Shown: positions 20,605 through 32,139, counted from the stretch's first letter. The stretch is 64,000 nt of DNA from Vibrio artabrorum (GCF_024347295.1 NZ_AP025458.1:1984001-2048000), one strand, 5' to 3'. The notes: generated by a model from the sequence alone, not told the origin. Made by a program: numbers and translations.

Positions 20605-23001
20605 ATGATCTCTTTAATTGAACAAATTCGCACGGGCTCTATTTGGAACTTTCCAGGCGGTGTGCACCCAGCTGAAAACAAAACACAGTCCAACACGACT
20701 GATATCATTCATGCAAGGCTCCCACAACAAATCATTCTTCCGGTGAAACAGCACATCGGTAAATCGGGTAACCTGTTGGTTACTGTGGGCGATACTGTAC
20801 TAAAAGGCCAACAACTGACCGCCTTAGACACGGGTTTTACTTTACCAGTACACGCACCAACATCGGGTGTGATTACCGCGATCGAACCGCGAACCACCGC
20901 TCACCCTTCAGGCTTGAGTGAATTGAGTGTCGTGATTAAACCAGATGGCTTTGACACTTGGATTGAAAAAAAACCAGTTGACGATTTTTCGACAAAGACT
21001 TCTGACGAATTGCTTGATGTGATTCGCCAAGCTGGTATTTCAGGCATGGGCGGCGCAGGCTTCCCTACGGCTAAGAAGCTTCAATCCGGCTTAGGTCGTA
21101 CTGACATTTTGATCGTCAATGCAGCGGAATGTGAACCTTACATCACCTCTGATGACAAGTTACTTCAAGAACATGCCGACGAAATATTAAAAGGCATCGA
21201 AGTGGTTGAACACATCCTTCAACCTAAGTTGACGGTTATCGGCATTGAAGACAACAAACCAACGGCCATTAAAGCACTTGAGATAGCAGCAAAAGACAAA
21301 GATATCGTCATTCGTGTTATCCCTACCAAATACCCTTCTGGTGGTGAAAAACAACTGATCAAGATCCTCACCAATAAAGAGGTGCCTGCTGGCGGCATTC
21401 CTGCGGATATTGGCGTGTTGGTTCAGAACGTCGGCTCTCTCTACTCGATTAAGCGAGCGATAATCGACGGCGAACCTGTGATTAACCGCGTTGTGACATT
21501 AACTGGCAACACTTTCAAGCAACCTCGTAACGTGTGGGCGCTACTTGGCACACCAGTACATGAGTTACTTGAAGAGTTTGATTACAAAGCCGATAAAAAA
21601 CTGCCGCGTTTGATTATGGGCGGCCCAATGATGGGCTTCACCTTGCCACATACCAATGTGCCCATTACCAAAACGTCGAACTGTATTTTAGCGCCAACAC
21701 GTCGTGAAATTGCACCAAGCACTTACGAAATGGAGTGCATTCGATGCAGTGCATGTGCCGAAGCTTGTCCAGCGTCACTGTTACCTCAACAATTGCAATG
21801 GCATGCAAAAGCCAATGAGCTAGACAAGTGTGAAGAGCTCAATATCAAAGACTGTATTGAATGTGGTGCATGTGCATTTGTCTGCCCAAGCGAAATCCCG
21901 CTTGTTCAGTACTATCGCCAAGCGAAAGCCGAAATCAAAACAAGAAAAGACGAAGCAATGGCGGCTGAGCGCGCCAAGATTCGTTTTGAAGAGAAGAACG
22001 CTCGTATGGAGCGTGATAAAGCTGAACGTGAAAATCGTTTCAAAAAAGCTGCTGATAACCGTCGTAAGGACATGAAGTCAGCGAACGGTGATGATGCGAT
22101 AGCCGCTGCGATTGCTCGCGTTAAAGCGCAAAAAGCCGCGGCTGACCAAGATACGTCAGCAGAACCCAACGTAAAACCCGCAGTCGCCGCTGCCATTGCT
22201 CGAGCGAAAGCCAAACAAGCTGCGGCTCTGAAAGCAAATGACGCAGAGCCAGACAACTCTGAAATGTCTAAACTGCGTGAAGAGCGTAAGAAGCTAGCTC
22301 GAGAGCGTAAGGCCCAGCAAGCAGAACCCGCTTCTGAGGCTCCGGTTGAAAGTTCCGGCGATGCTAAGAAAGACGCTGTTGCCGCGGCTATTGCTCGCGC
22401 GAAAGCCAAGAAAGCGCAGCAAGCTGAACCCGCTTCTGAAGCTCCAGCTGAAAGTCGTGGTGATGCTAAGAAAGACGCTGTTGCCGCGGCTATTGCTCGC
22501 GCGAAAGCCAAGAAAGCGCAGCAAGCAGAATCCGCTTCTGAGGCTCCATCTGAAAGTCGTGGTGATGCTAAGAAAGATGCCGTTGCCGCGGCTATTGCTC
22601 GTGCGAAAGCCAAGAAAGCGCAGCAAGCAGAGTCAGCTTCTGAGGCTCCAGCTGAAAGTAGTGGTGATGCTAAGAAAGACGCCGTTGCCGCGGCTATTGC
22701 TCGTGCGAAAGCCAAGAAAGCGCAGCAAGCAGAGTCAGCTTCTGAGGCTCCAGCTGAAAGTAGTGGTGATGCTAAGAAAGACGCCGTTGCCGCGGCTATT
22801 GCTCGCGCGAAAGCCAAGAAAGCGCAGCAAGCAAAGTCGACCGAAGCATCTGATGTCGCGCCTGTAGACAAAATCAAGGCTGAGGCTCAACAAGAGCCCG
22901 TCGATCCTAAAAAAGCAGCCGTTGCTGCCGCTATTGCTCGCGCTAAAGCGAAGAAAGCGCAGCAAGAGCAAGACAAAAAGAATAATGAGGAGAAAGAGTA
23001 G
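20605..23001 (+). CDS. rsxC: Rnf/Rsx electron transport complex subunit C, with long repeat tail
   Basis: 798 residues from the ATG at 20605 ([16 protein letters not shown]), which follows AGGGTT; an upstream in-frame CTG/ATG-less extension inside rsxB is not credible. NADH/FMN-binding domain with [15 protein letters not shown], then two [4Fe-4S] motifs ([30 protein letters not shown], about residues 377-430). After about residue 440 the chain is a Lys/Glu/Ala-rich helical tail with five near-identical 34-residue repeats. The core is standard; the tail is much longer than in E. coli-type proteins of simple build and is probably variable between strains. Confidence 0.96.
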   Translation: MISLIEQIRTGSIWNFPGGVHPAENKTQSNTTDIIHARLPQQIILPVKQHIGKSGNLLVTVGDTVLKGQQLTALDTGFTLPVHAPTSGVITAIEPRTTAHPSGLSELSVVIKPDGFDTWIEKKPVDDFSTKTSDELLDVIRQAGISGMGGAGFPTAKKLQSGLGRTDILIVNAAECEPYITSDDKLLQEHADEILKGIEVVEHILQPKLTVIGIEDNKPTAIKALEIAAKDKDIVIRVIPTKYPSGGEKQLIKILTNKEVPAGGIPADIGVLVQNVGSLYSIKRAIIDGEPVINRVVTLTGNTFKQPRNVWALLGTPVHELLEEFDYKADKKLPRLIMGGPMMGFTLPHTNVPITKTSNCILAPTRREIAPSTYEMECIRCSACAEACPASLLPQQLQWHAKANELDKCEELNIKDCIECGACAFVCPSEIPLVQYYRQAKAEIKTRKDEAMAAERAKIRFEEKNARMERDKAERENRFKKAADNRRKDMKSANGDDAIAAAIARVKAQKAAADQDTSAEPNVKPAVAAAIARAKAKQAAALKANDAEPDNSEMSKLREERKKLARERKAQQAEPASEAPVESSGDAKKDAVAAAIARAKAKKAQQAEPASEAPAESRGDAKKDAVAAAIARAKAKKAQQAESASEAPSESRGDAKKDAVAAAIARAKAKKAQQAESASEAPAESSGDAKKDAVAAAIARAKAKKAQQAESASEAPAESSGDAKKDAVAAAIARAKAKKAQQAKSTEASDVAPVDKIKAEAQQEPVDPKKAAVAAAIARAKAKKAQQEQDKKNNEEKE
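22309..22818 (+). repeat. Five 102-bp tandem repeats inside rsxC
   Basis: Five head-to-tail units of exactly 102 bp (34 codons) coding KAQQAE(P/S)[25 protein letters not shown]. Copies differ at a few bases; copies 4 and 5 are almost identical. The unit keeps the frame, so copy number can change without breaking RsxC. Partial, more diverged units flank the array ([11 protein letters not shown] near 22190 and 22920). Confidence 0.95.
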
Positions 23002-24047
23002 TGGCCTTCTTTATCGCCAGCTCACCGCACGCGCACAGTCGTAGAAGCACCCCAGATATAATGAAGTGGGTCGCTATTTGTGCCTTGCCAGGTCTGTTAG
23101 CTCAAACCTACTTCTTTGGATGGGGTACACTCATTCAATTAGTCTTTGCTATTGTACTTGCTATTGCCTTTGAAGCCGCTGTCATGCTGCTCAGAAAACG
23201 CCCACCCATGATGGCGCTGCGTGATTACAGTGCTGTTGTGACTGCATGGCTGCTGAGTGTCGCAATTCCTCCACACTCTCCGTGGTGGATATTAGTGATA
23301 GGTATGTTCTTCGCAATTATTATCGCCAAACATCTATACGGCGGGCTGGGGCAAAACCCATTTAACCCAGCGATGGTGGCTTACGTTGTTTTGCTGATCT
23401 CATTCCCAGTTCAAATGACCAGTTGGAATCCACCGACCAGCTTAGCGGCTAACGCAACGAGCTTTGTTGACTCATTCTTGATGATCTTTACTGGCTTCAA
23501 TAATGAAGGGCTGTCTCTACAACAAGTCCGTTTAGGTATTGATGGCACCACAATGGCAACACCACTCGATGCATTTAAAACTGCATTAACGGCAGGCAAT
23601 ACAACGTCAGAAGCTCTATCCCAACCTCAATTTAGCTGGTTAGCTGGCGTGGGTTGGGAATGGGTAAACCTTGCTTACCTTGTTGGTGGCCTAGTACTGA
23701 TCAAACAGCGTGTGATTCAATGGCATATCCCGGTGGCGTTTCTGAGCAGCTTGACCCTATTTAGCCTAGTATTCTTGATGCTCACTCCCGGTGAAACCGC
23801 GTCGCCAACCATTCATCTCTTGTCTGGTGCGACTATGCTCGGCGCATTTTTTATTGCGACCGACCCAGTTTCCGCCTCAACCACAGTCAAAGGTCGTTTA
23901 GTATTTGGTGCTCTGATCGGTGGGCTTGTATTTATCATCCGCAGTTGGGGTGGCTTCCCTGATGGCGTCGCGTTTGCTGTATTGTTAGCCAACATGTGTG
24001 TTCCACTGATTGACTACTACACCAAACCTCGTACATACGGCCATTAA
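23001..24047 (+). CDS. rsxD: Rnf/Rsx electron transport complex subunit D
   Basis: 348-residue NqrB/RnfD-family membrane protein with about nine helices. The FMN-attachment threonine is in the region of [10 protein letters not shown] (about residue 185). The GTG start at 23001 shares its G with the rsxC TAG stop, so translation is coupled. Conserved [17 protein letters not shown] and [16 protein letters not shown] are seen. Confidence 0.96.
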   Translation: MAFFIASSPHAHSRRSTPDIMKWVAICALPGLLAQTYFFGWGTLIQLVFAIVLAIAFEAAVMLLRKRPPMMALRDYSAVVTAWLLSVAIPPHSPWWILVIGMFFAIIIAKHLYGGLGQNPFNPAMVAYVVLLISFPVQMTSWNPPTSLAANATSFVDSFLMIFTGFNNEGLSLQQVRLGIDGTTMATPLDAFKTALTAGNTTSEALSQPQFSWLAGVGWEWVNLAYLVGGLVLIKQRVIQWHIPVAFLSSLTLFSLVFLMLTPGETASPTIHLLSGATMLGAFFIATDPVSASTTVKGRLVFGALIGGLVFIIRSWGGFPDGVAFAVLLANMCVPLIDYYTKPRTYGH

Positions 24048-24059
24048 GGAGCGGATACC

Positions 24060-24689
24060 ATGCTAAAGACAATTAAGAAAAACGGCCTTGTTCTTGCGAT
24101 TTTTGCATGTGCTTCAACGGGGTTAGTTGCAGTGACTGACTACCTGACTAAAGACAAAATCAAGCAACAAGAGCAAGCTCAATTACTCTCTATACTTAAC
24201 CAAGTGATCCCGCTTGATCTGCACGACAATCAACTGTTTTCAGCCTGTACTCTGGTTCAAGCAGAAGAGCTCGGCACAGACCAAGCAATGCCCGCTTACA
24301 TTGCTCGACTTAATGGTGAACCAACCGCGATTGCGATCGAAGCAATTGCACCAGATGGCTACAACGGCGCGATTAAAGTGATTGTTGGGATGAAAATTGA
24401 TGGCACAATTTTAGGAACTCGTGTTCTTTCCCATCAAGAGACTCCGGGCTTAGGGGATAAGATTGATCTAAGAGTGAGTGATTGGATTCTCTCATTCACG
24501 GGTAAACAAGTGACGGAATCGAACCTCGACCATTGGAAGGTTCGTAAAGATGGGGGTGACTTTGACCAGTTTACTGGCGCAACTATTACACCAAGGGCTG
24601 TCGTAAAATCAGTGAAACAAGCGGTTCAATACGTCAACCAAAACAACCAAGCATTGCTTGCTCAACCTCTCAATTGCGGTGGTGAATAA
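24060..24689 (+). CDS. rsxG: Rnf/Rsx electron transport complex subunit G
   Basis: 209 residues: one N-terminal membrane helix and a periplasmic FMN-binding domain. The flavinylation motif is [14 protein letters not shown], where the Thr after GA carries FMN by phosphoester linkage. [12 protein letters not shown] is also conserved. It lies 12 bases after rsxD, with GGAG before the ATG. Confidence 0.96.
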   Translation: MLKTIKKNGLVLAIFACASTGLVAVTDYLTKDKIKQQEQAQLLSILNQVIPLDLHDNQLFSACTLVQAEELGTDQAMPAYIARLNGEPTAIAIEAIAPDGYNGAIKVIVGMKIDGTILGTRVLSHQETPGLGDKIDLRVSDWILSFTGKQVTESNLDHWKVRKDGGDFDQFTGATITPRAVVKSVKQAVQYVNQNNQALLAQPLNCGGE

Positions 24690-25381
24690 TGAATGACCAT
24701 AAAACACTAATTAAAAATGGCATGTGGGCGAATAACCCTGCCCTGGTACAACTTCTTGGGTTATGTCCGCTGCTGGCCGTATCATCAACGGTAACGAACG
24801 CACTTGGGCTCGGGATTGCGACATTAATGGTCTTAGTCGGTTCGAACGTATCTGTCTCTTTGGTTCGTAACCACGTGCCAAAAGAAGTGCGAATCCCAGT
24901 TTTCGTCATGATCATTGCATCGCTAGTCACGTGTGTTCAACTTCTGATGAACGCTTACGCGTATGGGCTTTACCTCTCTTTAGGTATCTTTATCCCGCTT
25001 ATCGTTACCAACTGTATCATCATTGGTCGTGCGGAAGCCTTTGCTTCTAAAAACGAAGTGCTGCCTGCGGCTCAAGATGGATTCTGGATGGGCCTTGGCA
25101 TGACCTCGGTGCTGGTTGTACTAGGTGCGATGCGTGAGATTATTGGTAACGGAACCCTATTTGATGGCGCAGACCTGCTCCTTGGTGACTGGGCTTCGGT
25201 ATTACGAATCCAGATATTCCAATTTGATAACAGCTTCTTGTTAGCCCTGCTTCCACCGGGTGCCTTCATCGGTGTCGGCTTTTTGATTGCCTTGAAAAAC
25301 ATCATAGATGACCGAACAAAATCTCGACTACCAAAACAAGAGAAACCTGTCATTGAACGCGCTCGCGTGACCAATGCCTGA
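24689..25381 (+). CDS. rsxE: Rnf/Rsx electron transport complex subunit E
   Basis: 230-residue membrane subunit, the inverted partner of Rsx[19 protein letters not shown] and [18 protein letters not shown] carry the matching cluster and topology motifs. Its ATG overlaps the last base of the rsxG stop. Last gene of the rsx operon. Confidence 0.97.
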   Translation: MNDHKTLIKNGMWANNPALVQLLGLCPLLAVSSTVTNALGLGIATLMVLVGSNVSVSLVRNHVPKEVRIPVFVMIIASLVTCVQLLMNAYAYGLYLSLGIFIPLIVTNCIIIGRAEAFASKNEVLPAAQDGFWMGLGMTSVLVVLGAMREIIGNGTLFDGADLLLGDWASVLRIQIFQFDNSFLLALLPPGAFIGVGFLIALKNIIDDRTKSRLPKQEKPVIERARVTNA

Positions 25382-25544
25382 TAAGTGAAATTTGCTTAAA
25401 CCCCGCAGAGTTAGCTCAACCACTCAACGGGAAAATTTGATCTAAATAGTACCTATAATAATGACGCTCATCAGAGCGCGTAAACGATATTAAAACAGAA
25501 GCAATCCAAACTTCATGCCCTAACTATTTGAAAGTAATGTCGCT

Positions 25545-26180
25545 ATGAACAATGTAAAACGAGTAGAAATACTTAAGCGTTTAAGAGAAAACAACCCGAA
25601 GCCTGAAACTGAGCTTAACTGGAACAGCCCTTTCGAGTTGCTGATCGCCGTGCTCTTATCTGCGCAAGCAACCGATGTCAGCGTCAATAAAGCCACTGAT
25701 AAGCTTTACCCAGTTGCTAATACGCCGCAAGCGATTTTCGACCTAGGTGTTGATGGCTTAAAAGCGTACATCAAGACCATTGGTCTGTTTAACTCGAAAG
25801 CAGAAAACACCATTAAGACCTGCCGCATGCTACTTGACCTACATAATGGTGAAGTGCCGGAAGATCGCGCTGCATTAGAAGCCCTTCCCGGTGTAGGCCG
25901 CAAGACAGCCAACGTCGTATTGAATACCGCTTTCGGTTGGCCAACCATCGCCGTTGATACTCATATCTATCGAGTATCAAATCGCACTAAGCTGGCGATG
26001 GGTAAAACCGTCGACGATGTCGAAGCAAAGCTGCTTAAAGTTATCCCAAAAGAATTCAAACTGGATGTCCACCATTGGCTCATTCTTCATGGACGCTACA
26101 CCTGCGTTGCGCGCAAACCCCGCTGTGGCAGCTGTATCATTGAAGACCTGTGTGAGTTCAAGGAAAAAACTGACGTCTAG
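25545..26180 (+). CDS. nth: Endonuclease III
   Basis: 211-residue DNA glycosylase/AP lyase for oxidised pyrimidines. Helix-hairpin-helix LPGVGRKTANVVL with the catalytic Lys (about 120), catalytic Asp in AVDTHIYRVSNR (about 138), and the C-terminal [4Fe-4S] loop (Cys-x6-Cys-x2-Cys-x5-Cys; CVARKPRCGSCIIEDLC). Gene order rsxE-nth is the same as in E. coli, so nth may be partly co-transcribed with rsx. Confidence 0.98.
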   Translation: MNNVKRVEILKRLRENNPKPETELNWNSPFELLIAVLLSAQATDVSVNKATDKLYPVANTPQAIFDLGVDGLKAYIKTIGLFNSKAENTIKTCRMLLDLHNGEVPEDRAALEALPGVGRKTANVVLNTAFGWPTIAVDTHIYRVSNRTKLAMGKTVDDVEAKLLKVIPKEFKLDVHHWLILHGRYTCVARKPRCGSCIIEDLCEFKEKTDV

Positions 26181-26197
26181 GCTAACTCTAAGCGAAA

Positions 26198-26253
26198 GAA
26201 GCTAAGAAGCTAAGAAGCTAAGAAGCTAAGAAGCTAAGAAGCTAAGAAGCTAA
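26198..26253 (+). repeat. Octanucleotide tandem repeat (GAAGCTAA)x7
   Basis: Seven perfect copies of GAAGCTAA, 18 bases after the nth stop and 75 before gloA. Because 8 is not a multiple of 3 and the unit holds TAA, no reading frame crosses it. Perfect short repeats of this kind change length by slippage and make useful strain markers. Confidence 0.97.
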
Positions 26254-26328
26254 ACAATGTCGCACTTTTCTAGCGGCATTATGCAAGAATGACAAAAACC
26301 TATACACAGTTAAAGCTAGGAGCAAATC

Positions 26329-26745
26329 ATGTCAAACGGCCGTATTTTACACACCATGCTACGCGTTGGTGATCTAGATAAGTCTATCGCGTTCTACACA
26401 GAAGTAATGGGCATGCAGCTATTACGTAAGAACGAAAATAAAGAGTACGAATACACACTGGCTTTCGTTGGCTTTGGTGACGAGTCTCAAGGTGCTGTCA
26501 TTGAGCTGACTTACAACTGGGGCACGACTGAGTATGACCTAGGCTCTGCTTTTGGACACATTGCGATCGGTGTTGATGACATCTACACAACATGCGATGC
26601 GATCAAAGCAGCAGGCGGTAACGTAACTCGTGAAGCGGGTCCAGTTAAAGGTGGTTCGACACACATCGCATTCGTTAAAGACCCTGACGGCTACATGATC
26701 GAATTGATTCAGAACAAGCAAGCAAGCGCAGGTCTAGAAGGTTAA
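26329..26745 (+). CDS. gloA: Lactoylglutathione lyase (glyoxalase I)
   Basis: 138 residues, the Ni-type glyoxalase I that turns the methylglyoxal-glutathione hemithioacetal into S-lactoylglutathione. Metal ligands are His in [12 protein letters not shown], Glu in [10 protein letters not shown], His in [10 protein letters not shown] and Glu in YMIELIQ. A strong ribosome site (TAGGAG) precedes the ATG. Confidence 0.97.
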   Translation: MSNGRILHTMLRVGDLDKSIAFYTEVMGMQLLRKNENKEYEYTLAFVGFGDESQGAVIELTYNWGTTEYDLGSAFGHIAIGVDDIYTTCDAIKAAGGNVTREAGPVKGGSTHIAFVKDPDGYMIELIQNKQASAGLEG

Positions 26746-26783
26746 TCCTTCCACAACCCTCTAAATCCGGATGTTAAAAACAT

Positions 26784-26813
26784 AAGAAGCGAGCACTATG
26801 CTCGCTTCTTTTT
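26784..26813 (+). terminator. Terminator after gloA
   Basis: AAGAAGCGAGC/GCTCGCTTCTT hairpin with T run. Confidence 0.9.
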
Positions 26814-26896
26814 TAATGTGTGCACTAATGATGGGGACCGTGAACAATCGAAAGAGGGTTACTCACATCCGCTTCAGAGTCTACTCAAATAATAGC

Positions 26897-27778
26897 TTAA
26901 ACCTGTGTACGGCCTAAAGAAATGACAACACGTCGGTTCATGTCTTTACCCATTGGCGAGTTATTGTCGGCAACAGGACGACGCTTCCCATAACCTTGAA
27001 CTTGAATACGGTCTTCATGTAAGCCCAGTGATTTAAAGTACTCTCGCAACGATTCCGCTCTTCGCTCCGAAAGATTTTGGCTAATATCTTTGCTATCTGT
27101 AGAGTCGGTATACGTTGCCACTAACACAAGGTCGATATCTTTATTGTAGCGAATATACTCAGCAATCTGACTTAACCTTTTTCGAGACAACTTGTTCAGT
27201 TGGTCACTATTACGCTCATAGTGCAAGATAGTAAAAGAGATATCTTCAAAGCTGTATGGTAATAAGTTGGCTATACAATCACTGAATACATTATATTTTT
27301 CTTGGAATAATACAGAAGACAACGACACCTCAATACGTTGATCTCGGCTTTGCCATTCTTGGTAACTGAATGTCGGGTAGCGCCCTTTCTCCAACTCACT
27401 CAAAATGCCCCAAGCCGTTTGGCCACCAACATACCCATCAAATTGTTGGAAGAACTTAATGGTTGTTATGCGATCGGCTCTCTCTCCAGGACGCCAAGGC
27501 GGTGGCATAGAAACCAAACTTACATTACGCGTGGCCCCCATTGGACGGCGCATTTTAAGTTCAAAGTCCAACAGGATTTTTTTACTCGCATGAGATGAAA
27601 ACTCTGCTTCACCAAAGTTAGGGATTGGATGAACCAAGCGACATTCAAGTGGCGTGTTAGTGACCATCTCCCATTTCGATTGTTGAGGCGATGCTCCGTA
27701 GTGCTTTTCTTGCGCTAAAACCGTTGAGGATATCAGTAGCGAGAACAGCAATGAGCCTGTTAGGAGTCGTTTCTTCAT
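26897..27778 (-). CDS. motY: Sodium-driven flagellar T-ring protein MotY
   Basis: 293 residues with a Sec signal peptide (first 22, ...SSTVLAQ). The N-terminal domain ([53 protein letters not shown]) matches Vibrio MotY, which binds the basal body with MotX and places the PomAB stator. The C-terminal part (about 170-290) is an OmpA-like peptidoglycan-binding domain with [27 protein letters not shown] and NRRVVISL. Placement beside rnt is as in other vibrios. Confidence 0.95.
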   Translation of the reverse strand: MKKRLLTGSLLFSLLISSTVLAQEKHYGASPQQSKWEMVTNTPLECRLVHPIPNFGEAEFSSHASKKILLDFELKMRRPMGATRNVSLVSMPPPWRPGERADRITTIKFFQQFDGYVGGQTAWGILSELEKGRYPTFSYQEWQSRDQRIEVSLSSVLFQEKYNVFSDCIANLLPYSFEDISFTILHYERNSDQLNKLSRKRLSQIAEYIRYNKDIDLVLVATYTDSTDSKDISQNLSERRAESLREYFKSLGLHEDRIQVQGYGKRRPVADNNSPMGKDMNRRVVISLGRTQV

Positions 27779-27965
27779 AGAGTGGAGTATCTCTTAAGCA
27801 ATTCGTTTAACAATGCGAACAATTGCCGCACCTTTCTGTCCCATTTGAATATGCAAATATCAAGCCGAAATTGATTGGCTAATTTATCTATTATTGCCAC
27901 TCGCTGGTTTTTATCATTTCTATTTTCTGCAATAATGCAGCCTCAATCACACTTATTGGGCTAAC

Positions 27966-28607
27966 ATGACTGTAGAAAACGAAGCTCTGACTCTAAAAAA
28001 TCGCTTTCGCGGCTATTTTCCAGTAGTCATCGACGTGGAGACCGCCGGTTTTAACGCAAAAACCGATGCATTATTAGAGATCTGTGCCATTACATTAAGA
28101 ATGGATGAAAACGGTGATCTGCACCCGGCGTCAACGCTTCATTTTCATATTGAACCTTTTGAAGGCGCCAATATAGAGCAAGCAGCATTAGACTTTAACG
28201 GTATTAAAGATCCATTTAGCCCATTACGTGGTGCTGTATCGGAGCAAGAAGCCCTTAAAGAAATCTATAAGCTAGTGAGAAAAGAACAAAAAGCTTCAGA
28301 TTGCAGCCGTGCAATTATGGTCGCTCATAATGCTACATTCGATTTAAACTTCGTCAATGCAGCAAGTGAGCGTTGTAAGCTTAAACGCGTCCCTTTCCAC
28401 CCATTTGCCACTTTTGATACGGCAGCTCTTAGTGGTCTTGCCTACGGTCAAACCGTTTTGGCTAAAGCTTGCCGCACTGCTGGGATGGAATTTGACAACA
28501 AAGAAGCACACTCTGCTTTGTATGACACACAAAAAACCACAGAGTTATTTTGTGGCATTGTAAACAAATGGAAAGCCCTTGGTGGTTGGCCTCTTGTTGA
28601 CGAATAA
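27966..28607 (+). CDS. rnt: Ribonuclease T
   Basis: 213-residue 3'-5' exonuclease that trims tRNA and other stable RNA ends. DEDDh catalytic residues are in [10 protein letters not shown] (Asp, Glu), [10 protein letters not shown] (Asp) and [16 protein letters not shown] (His, Asp). Confidence 0.97.
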   Translation: MTVENEALTLKNRFRGYFPVVIDVETAGFNAKTDALLEICAITLRMDENGDLHPASTLHFHIEPFEGANIEQAALDFNGIKDPFSPLRGAVSEQEALKEIYKLVRKEQKASDCSRAIMVAHNATFDLNFVNAASERCKLKRVPFHPFATFDTAALSGLAYGQTVLAKACRTAGMEFDNKEAHSALYDTQKTTELFCGIVNKWKALGGWPLVDE

Positions 28608-28673
28608 CATAAATAGACTAGGTAAATACTCGTTGGTATTGCCTTCATAAAAACACAACATCTCGAGAATTAT

Positions 28674-29999
28674 ATGAACCCTGTTGTAATTTCAGTTTGC
28701 ATCATGCTTGTTTTAGCTTTGATGCGCGTAAACGTCGTCGTTGCTCTCACGTTGAGCGCAATTATCGGTGGCGTATCCTCTGGTATGAGTGTCAACGATA
28801 CTGTCGCGGCTTTCGAAAGCGGATTAGGTGGTGGTGCGGAAATCGCGCTTAGCTATGCAATGCTTGGCACTTTCGCGGTGGCAATCTCTCGATCTGGTAT
28901 TACAGACTTACTTGCTCAAAGCGTCATAAAACGCATCCACGGCCAAGAAAATAGTGCCGCATCAAATGGTCTAAAATATGGCATGCTTGTCTCTTTAGTC
29001 CTAGTGACGATGTCTTCACAAAACGTAATCCCAGTACATATCGCCTTCATCCCAATCTTAATCCCACCTCTGTTAGGTGTATTCGCAAAAATGAACCTAG
29101 ATCGTCGTCTCGTTGCGTGTGTGCTGACTTTTGGTTTGATTACTCCCTACATGGTACTGCCGATAGGTTTTGGTGGCATTTTCCTAAACAACATCCTGCT
29201 TAAGAACCTTCACGAAAACGGGCTTGAAAGCGTGGTAGCAAGCCAAGTACCAATGGCCATGTTATTACCTGCAGCCGGTATGCTCTTTGGCCTACTAACA
29301 GCAGTATTTTTTACTTATCGTAAACCACGTCAATACAAAGAAACGTCTCATACTGTTGTTTCAACAGAAGTCAAAAAGATCAATAAGAAGCACGTTCTTG
29401 TTGCAGGCGTTGGCATTGTTGCAGCCTTGACCGTTCAGTTGTCTACAGGTTCTATGATCATCGGTGCTCTAGCTGGCTTCATGGTATTTACATTTGGTGG
29501 CGTAATTGCGTGGAAAGAGACGCAAGATGTCTTCACCAAAGGCGTTCACATGATGGCAATGATCGGCTTTATCATGATTGCAGCGGCAGGTTTCGCAGCG
29601 GTTATGAAGCAAACTGGTGGTGTTGAGTCTCTGGTTTCAGCACTGTCAACCAGCATTGGCGACAACAAACCTCTCGCAGCCCTGCTTATGCTGGTTGTTG
29701 GTCTACTCGTAACCATGGGCATTGGATCTTCATTCTCAACTATTCCAATCATCGCAACAATCTACGTTCCGCTTGCGGCAGCATTTGGTTTCTCGCCAAT
29801 GGCAACTATCGCGCTAGTGGGCACCGCAGCCGCGCTAGGCGATGCAGGTTCTCCCGCTTCTGACTCAACATTAGGCCCAACATCAGGGCTGAATATGGAT
29901 GGTCAACACGAACACGTATGGGACACGGTGGTACCGACATTCTTGCACTACAACATACCGCTGGTTGTATTCGGTTGGATTGCAGCGATGGTTCTGTAG
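28674..29999 (+). CDS. NhaC-superfamily transporter, YuiF type
   Basis: 441 residues, about 11-12 membrane helices. The start [25 protein letters not shown] and [16 protein letters not shown] resemble B. subtilis YuiF and other Na+/H+ antiporter-family permeases. Conserved core [17 protein letters not shown] and [18 protein letters not shown]. Some relatives are thought to move amino acids such as histidine rather than act as plain antiporters, so the substrate is open. It is 66 bases after rnt on the same strand. Confidence 0.8.
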   Translation: MNPVVISVCIMLVLALMRVNVVVALTLSAIIGGVSSGMSVNDTVAAFESGLGGGAEIALSYAMLGTFAVAISRSGITDLLAQSVIKRIHGQENSAASNGLKYGMLVSLVLVTMSSQNVIPVHIAFIPILIPPLLGVFAKMNLDRRLVACVLTFGLITPYMVLPIGFGGIFLNNILLKNLHENGLESVVASQVPMAMLLPAAGMLFGLLTAVFFTYRKPRQYKETSHTVVSTEVKKINKKHVLVAGVGIVAALTVQLSTGSMIIGALAGFMVFTFGGVIAWKETQDVFTKGVHMMAMIGFIMIAAAGFAAVMKQTGGVESLVSALSTSIGDNKPLAALLMLVVGLLVTMGIGSSFSTIPIIATIYVPLAAAFGFSPMATIALVGTAAALGDAGSPASDSTLGPTSGLNMDGQHEHVWDTVVPTFLHYNIPLVVFGWIAAMVL

Positions 30000-30028
30000 C
30001 ACCGAGACACAATAAGTAACCTATTTTA

Positions 30029-30054
30029 AAGGCCGCCTCGCGCGGTCTTTTTTG
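30029..30054 (+). terminator. Terminator after the YuiF-type transporter
   Basis: GGCCGCCTCGCGCGGTC imperfect hairpin followed by six T. Confidence 0.7.
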
Positions 30055-30114
30055 TTTCTGGATTCGTTGCCCTATCCCATCATTCTCAGCCTCAATAAAC
30101 CTGTTACATCGGAT

Positions 30115-30146
30115 AAAAAAAGGCTTACTCTTATAAGTAAGCCTTT
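30115..30146 (-). terminator. Terminator after the DsbA-like gene
   Basis: AAAGGCTTACTT-type hairpin (AGGCTTACT/AGTAAGCCT) flanked by A and T runs; serves the minus-strand gene and possibly both. Confidence 0.85.
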
Positions 30147-30177
30147 GTTTAAGCGAAAAGAAACAGAGTTCGCCGAA

Positions 30178-30807
30178 TTATGCCGCGGGGGGAGTATTCA
30201 CAAGAATTTGGCGAATAGACTTGAGCGTTGCTTCCGTTGAGTGGTAATTCAATTCAACTTCAGTGAAGATACCATTAACTTCAAGCATTAAAGTCGGGTA
30301 AGAGTGCACACCGATCGCTTCTTTAAAGCCTAACTGGTCATCTAACTCACTTTCCAACAATTTGCTAGAAAGGTCATTTTCAAACTGTTGCACATTCATA
30401 CCTAACTCTGCAGCTAACTGCAAATGCGTCTCTTGGCTGTGTGGCAACATCGCACGCAAATAGTAAGCGTGTTGAATCGCTTCAAGCATCGCTTCGTAGT
30501 GATCTTGAAAACCGGCGGCAATCACAGCACGGCACGCAGGGTAAGTACTGCGAACTGGTTGGCACTCAGTCCAAAACTCATGGTTAAACTCAGTACCCAA
30601 TTTAGTTTCGATCTGCTTCCAAATCGCTTGCAGCTTGCCTTTCATCTGTTCTGACATGGGCTCATCAGAATCCGGTGCCAAACCGCCTACTACGTAGTTA
30701 AACCCAATGCTTGCGGGCAATTGCTGTTTCAATAACTCAAGTGTTGGCTTATATCCCCAACACCAGCTGCACATTGGATCATGTACATAATGAAGTTTTA
30801 CGTCCAT
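30178..30807 (-). CDS. DsbA-family thioredoxin-fold protein
   Basis: 209 residues with no signal peptide. The active-site motif CSWC (Cys13-Cys16) stands at the end of the first beta strand, followed by a long helical insertion and the cis-Pro region (VHSYPTLML, about residue 165). It belongs to the cytoplasmic DsbA-like/FrnE-type group (COG3531 as I recall). Substrates are unknown. Its neighbours grxD and sodB also relate to redox and iron-sulfur care, but on sequence alone a shared role is only a suggestion. Confidence 0.85.
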   Translation of the reverse strand: MDVKLHYVHDPMCSWCWGYKPTLELLKQQLPASIGFNYVVGGLAPDSDEPMSEQMKGKLQAIWKQIETKLGTEFNHEFWTECQPVRSTYPACRAVIAAGFQDHYEAMLEAIQHAYYLRAMLPHSQETHLQLAAELGMNVQQFENDLSSKLLESELDDQLGFKEAIGVHSYPTLMLEVNGIFTEVELNYHSTEATLKSIRQILVNTPPAA

Positions 30808-30906
30808 TGTTCGTTCCTTATCGAGTCGACTCTTCGACCAATTCCGACAAAAAAGGAGCCCGATTAAGGCCCCTCATTTTTTACTGTTCAGCGTATAAAC
30901 TAGAAC

Positions 30907-31245
30907 TTACTCAGCATCATCGCCAGCAACTTTCGCAGCCGCTTCTTTGATGATTGGCTGAAGCTCACCTTTCTGGAACATTTCAAGAATGATGTCACAA
31001 CCACCGATTAGCTCACCTTCAACCCAAAGTTGTGGGAAAGTTGGCCATTGTGCGTAAGCAGGAAGCTCTGCACGGATGTCAGGGTTTTGTAGGATATCCA
31101 CATAAGCAAATTTTTCGCCACACGCCATTAGAGCTTGAGATGCTTGAGAAGAAAAACCACAGCTTGGCAGCTTAGGAGACCCTTTCATGTAAAGTAGAAT
31201 GGTGTTTTCTTCAATTTGCTGTTTGATTTTATCGATAGTTTCCAT
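30907..31245 (-). CDS. grxD: Monothiol glutaredoxin Grx4
   Basis: 112 residues with the monothiol motif CGFS (Cys29-Ser32) preceded by KGSPKLPS and followed by WPTFPQLWVEGELIGGCDI. These proteins bind and deliver [2Fe-2S] clusters with glutathione. It is divergent from sodB across 269 bases. Confidence 0.97.
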   Translation of the reverse strand: METIDKIKQQIEENTILLYMKGSPKLPSCGFSSQASQALMACGEKFAYVDILQNPDIRAELPAYAQWPTFPQLWVEGELIGGCDIILEMFQKGELQPIIKEAAAKVAGDDAE

Positions 31246-31514
31246 TGCTTCCTCGTTAATGGATGACGGCTTGTATTGCCTTTATTCTACCCCAAACCAA
31301 CAGAATAAAAACCATATAAAAAAAGCGGTTAACACACTGAACTAACAATTCACACAAAAGTGATCAATTAAGCTTTTAATAAAGTAAAAACTTGCTAAAC
31401 TATATCGCAAGTCAGCAAATTGACCATGGTTGGCCGTACAGCGAACTATGAATAATAATATCACTGGAAGCAATCGAAAGAGTTAACTCTTTCATATCAA
31501 TGGAGAATTGAGCA

Positions 31515-32099
31515 ATGGCATTTGAACTACCGGCTCTTCCTTACGCGAAAGACGCGCTAGAACCACACATCTCAGCTGAAACGCTAGATTTCCACCACGG
31601 TAAGCACCACAACACTTACGTTGTTAAGCTAAACGGCCTTATCCCAGGTACTGAGTTTGAAGGAAAAACACTAGAAGAGATCGTTAAGACTTCTACTGGT
31701 GGTGTTTTCAATAACGCTGCTCAAATCTGGAACCACACGTTCTACTGGCACTGTCTTGCTCCTAAAGCAGGCGGCGAACCAACTGGCGCTGTTGCAGAAG
31801 CTATCAACGCTGCATTCGGTTCTTTCGAAGAATTCAAAGCGAAATTCACTGATTCAGCCATCAACAACTTCGGTTCTTCTTGGACTTGGTTAGTTAAGAA
31901 AGCTGACGGTTCTCTAGACATCGTTAACACTTCTAACGCTGCTACTCCTCTAACAGAAGAAGGTGTTACGCCACTTCTCACGGTTGACCTATGGGAACAC
32001 GCTTACTACATCGATTTCCGCAATGTTCGCCCTGACTACATGGCTGCATTCTGGAACCTAGTAAACTGGTCTTTCGTAGAAGAGAACCTAGCTAAGTAA
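31515..32099 (+). CDS. sodB: Superoxide dismutase, iron type
   Basis: 194-residue cytoplasmic FeSOD. Metal ligands are His27, His74, Asp159 and His163 ([14 protein letters not shown]). Fe preference is indicated by [14 protein letters not shown] and by the Gln in the active site region of the Fe class. A good ribosome site (GGAG) lies before the ATG. In enterics and vibrios sodB is an RyhB target; I did not verify a pairing site here. Confidence 0.97.
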   Translation: MAFELPALPYAKDALEPHISAETLDFHHGKHHNTYVVKLNGLIPGTEFEGKTLEEIVKTSTGGVFNNAAQIWNHTFYWHCLAPKAGGEPTGAVAEAINAAFGSFEEFKAKFTDSAINNFGSSWTWLVKKADGSLDIVNTSNAATPLTEEGVTPLLTVDLWEHAYYIDFRNVRPDYMAAFWNLVNWSFVEENLAK

Positions 32100-32139
32100 T
32101 TATTGCTTACGCTCCGCTATTTATAGCGAGTTATCTATT

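Noticed and set aside
22309..22818. CRISPR-like array
   Set aside because: The units are continuous coding repeats without unique spacers.
21912..22877. 321-codon antisense open frame
   Set aside because: It is the shadow of the repetitive alanine-rich rsxC tail; the repeated sense codons keep the opposite strand free of stops.
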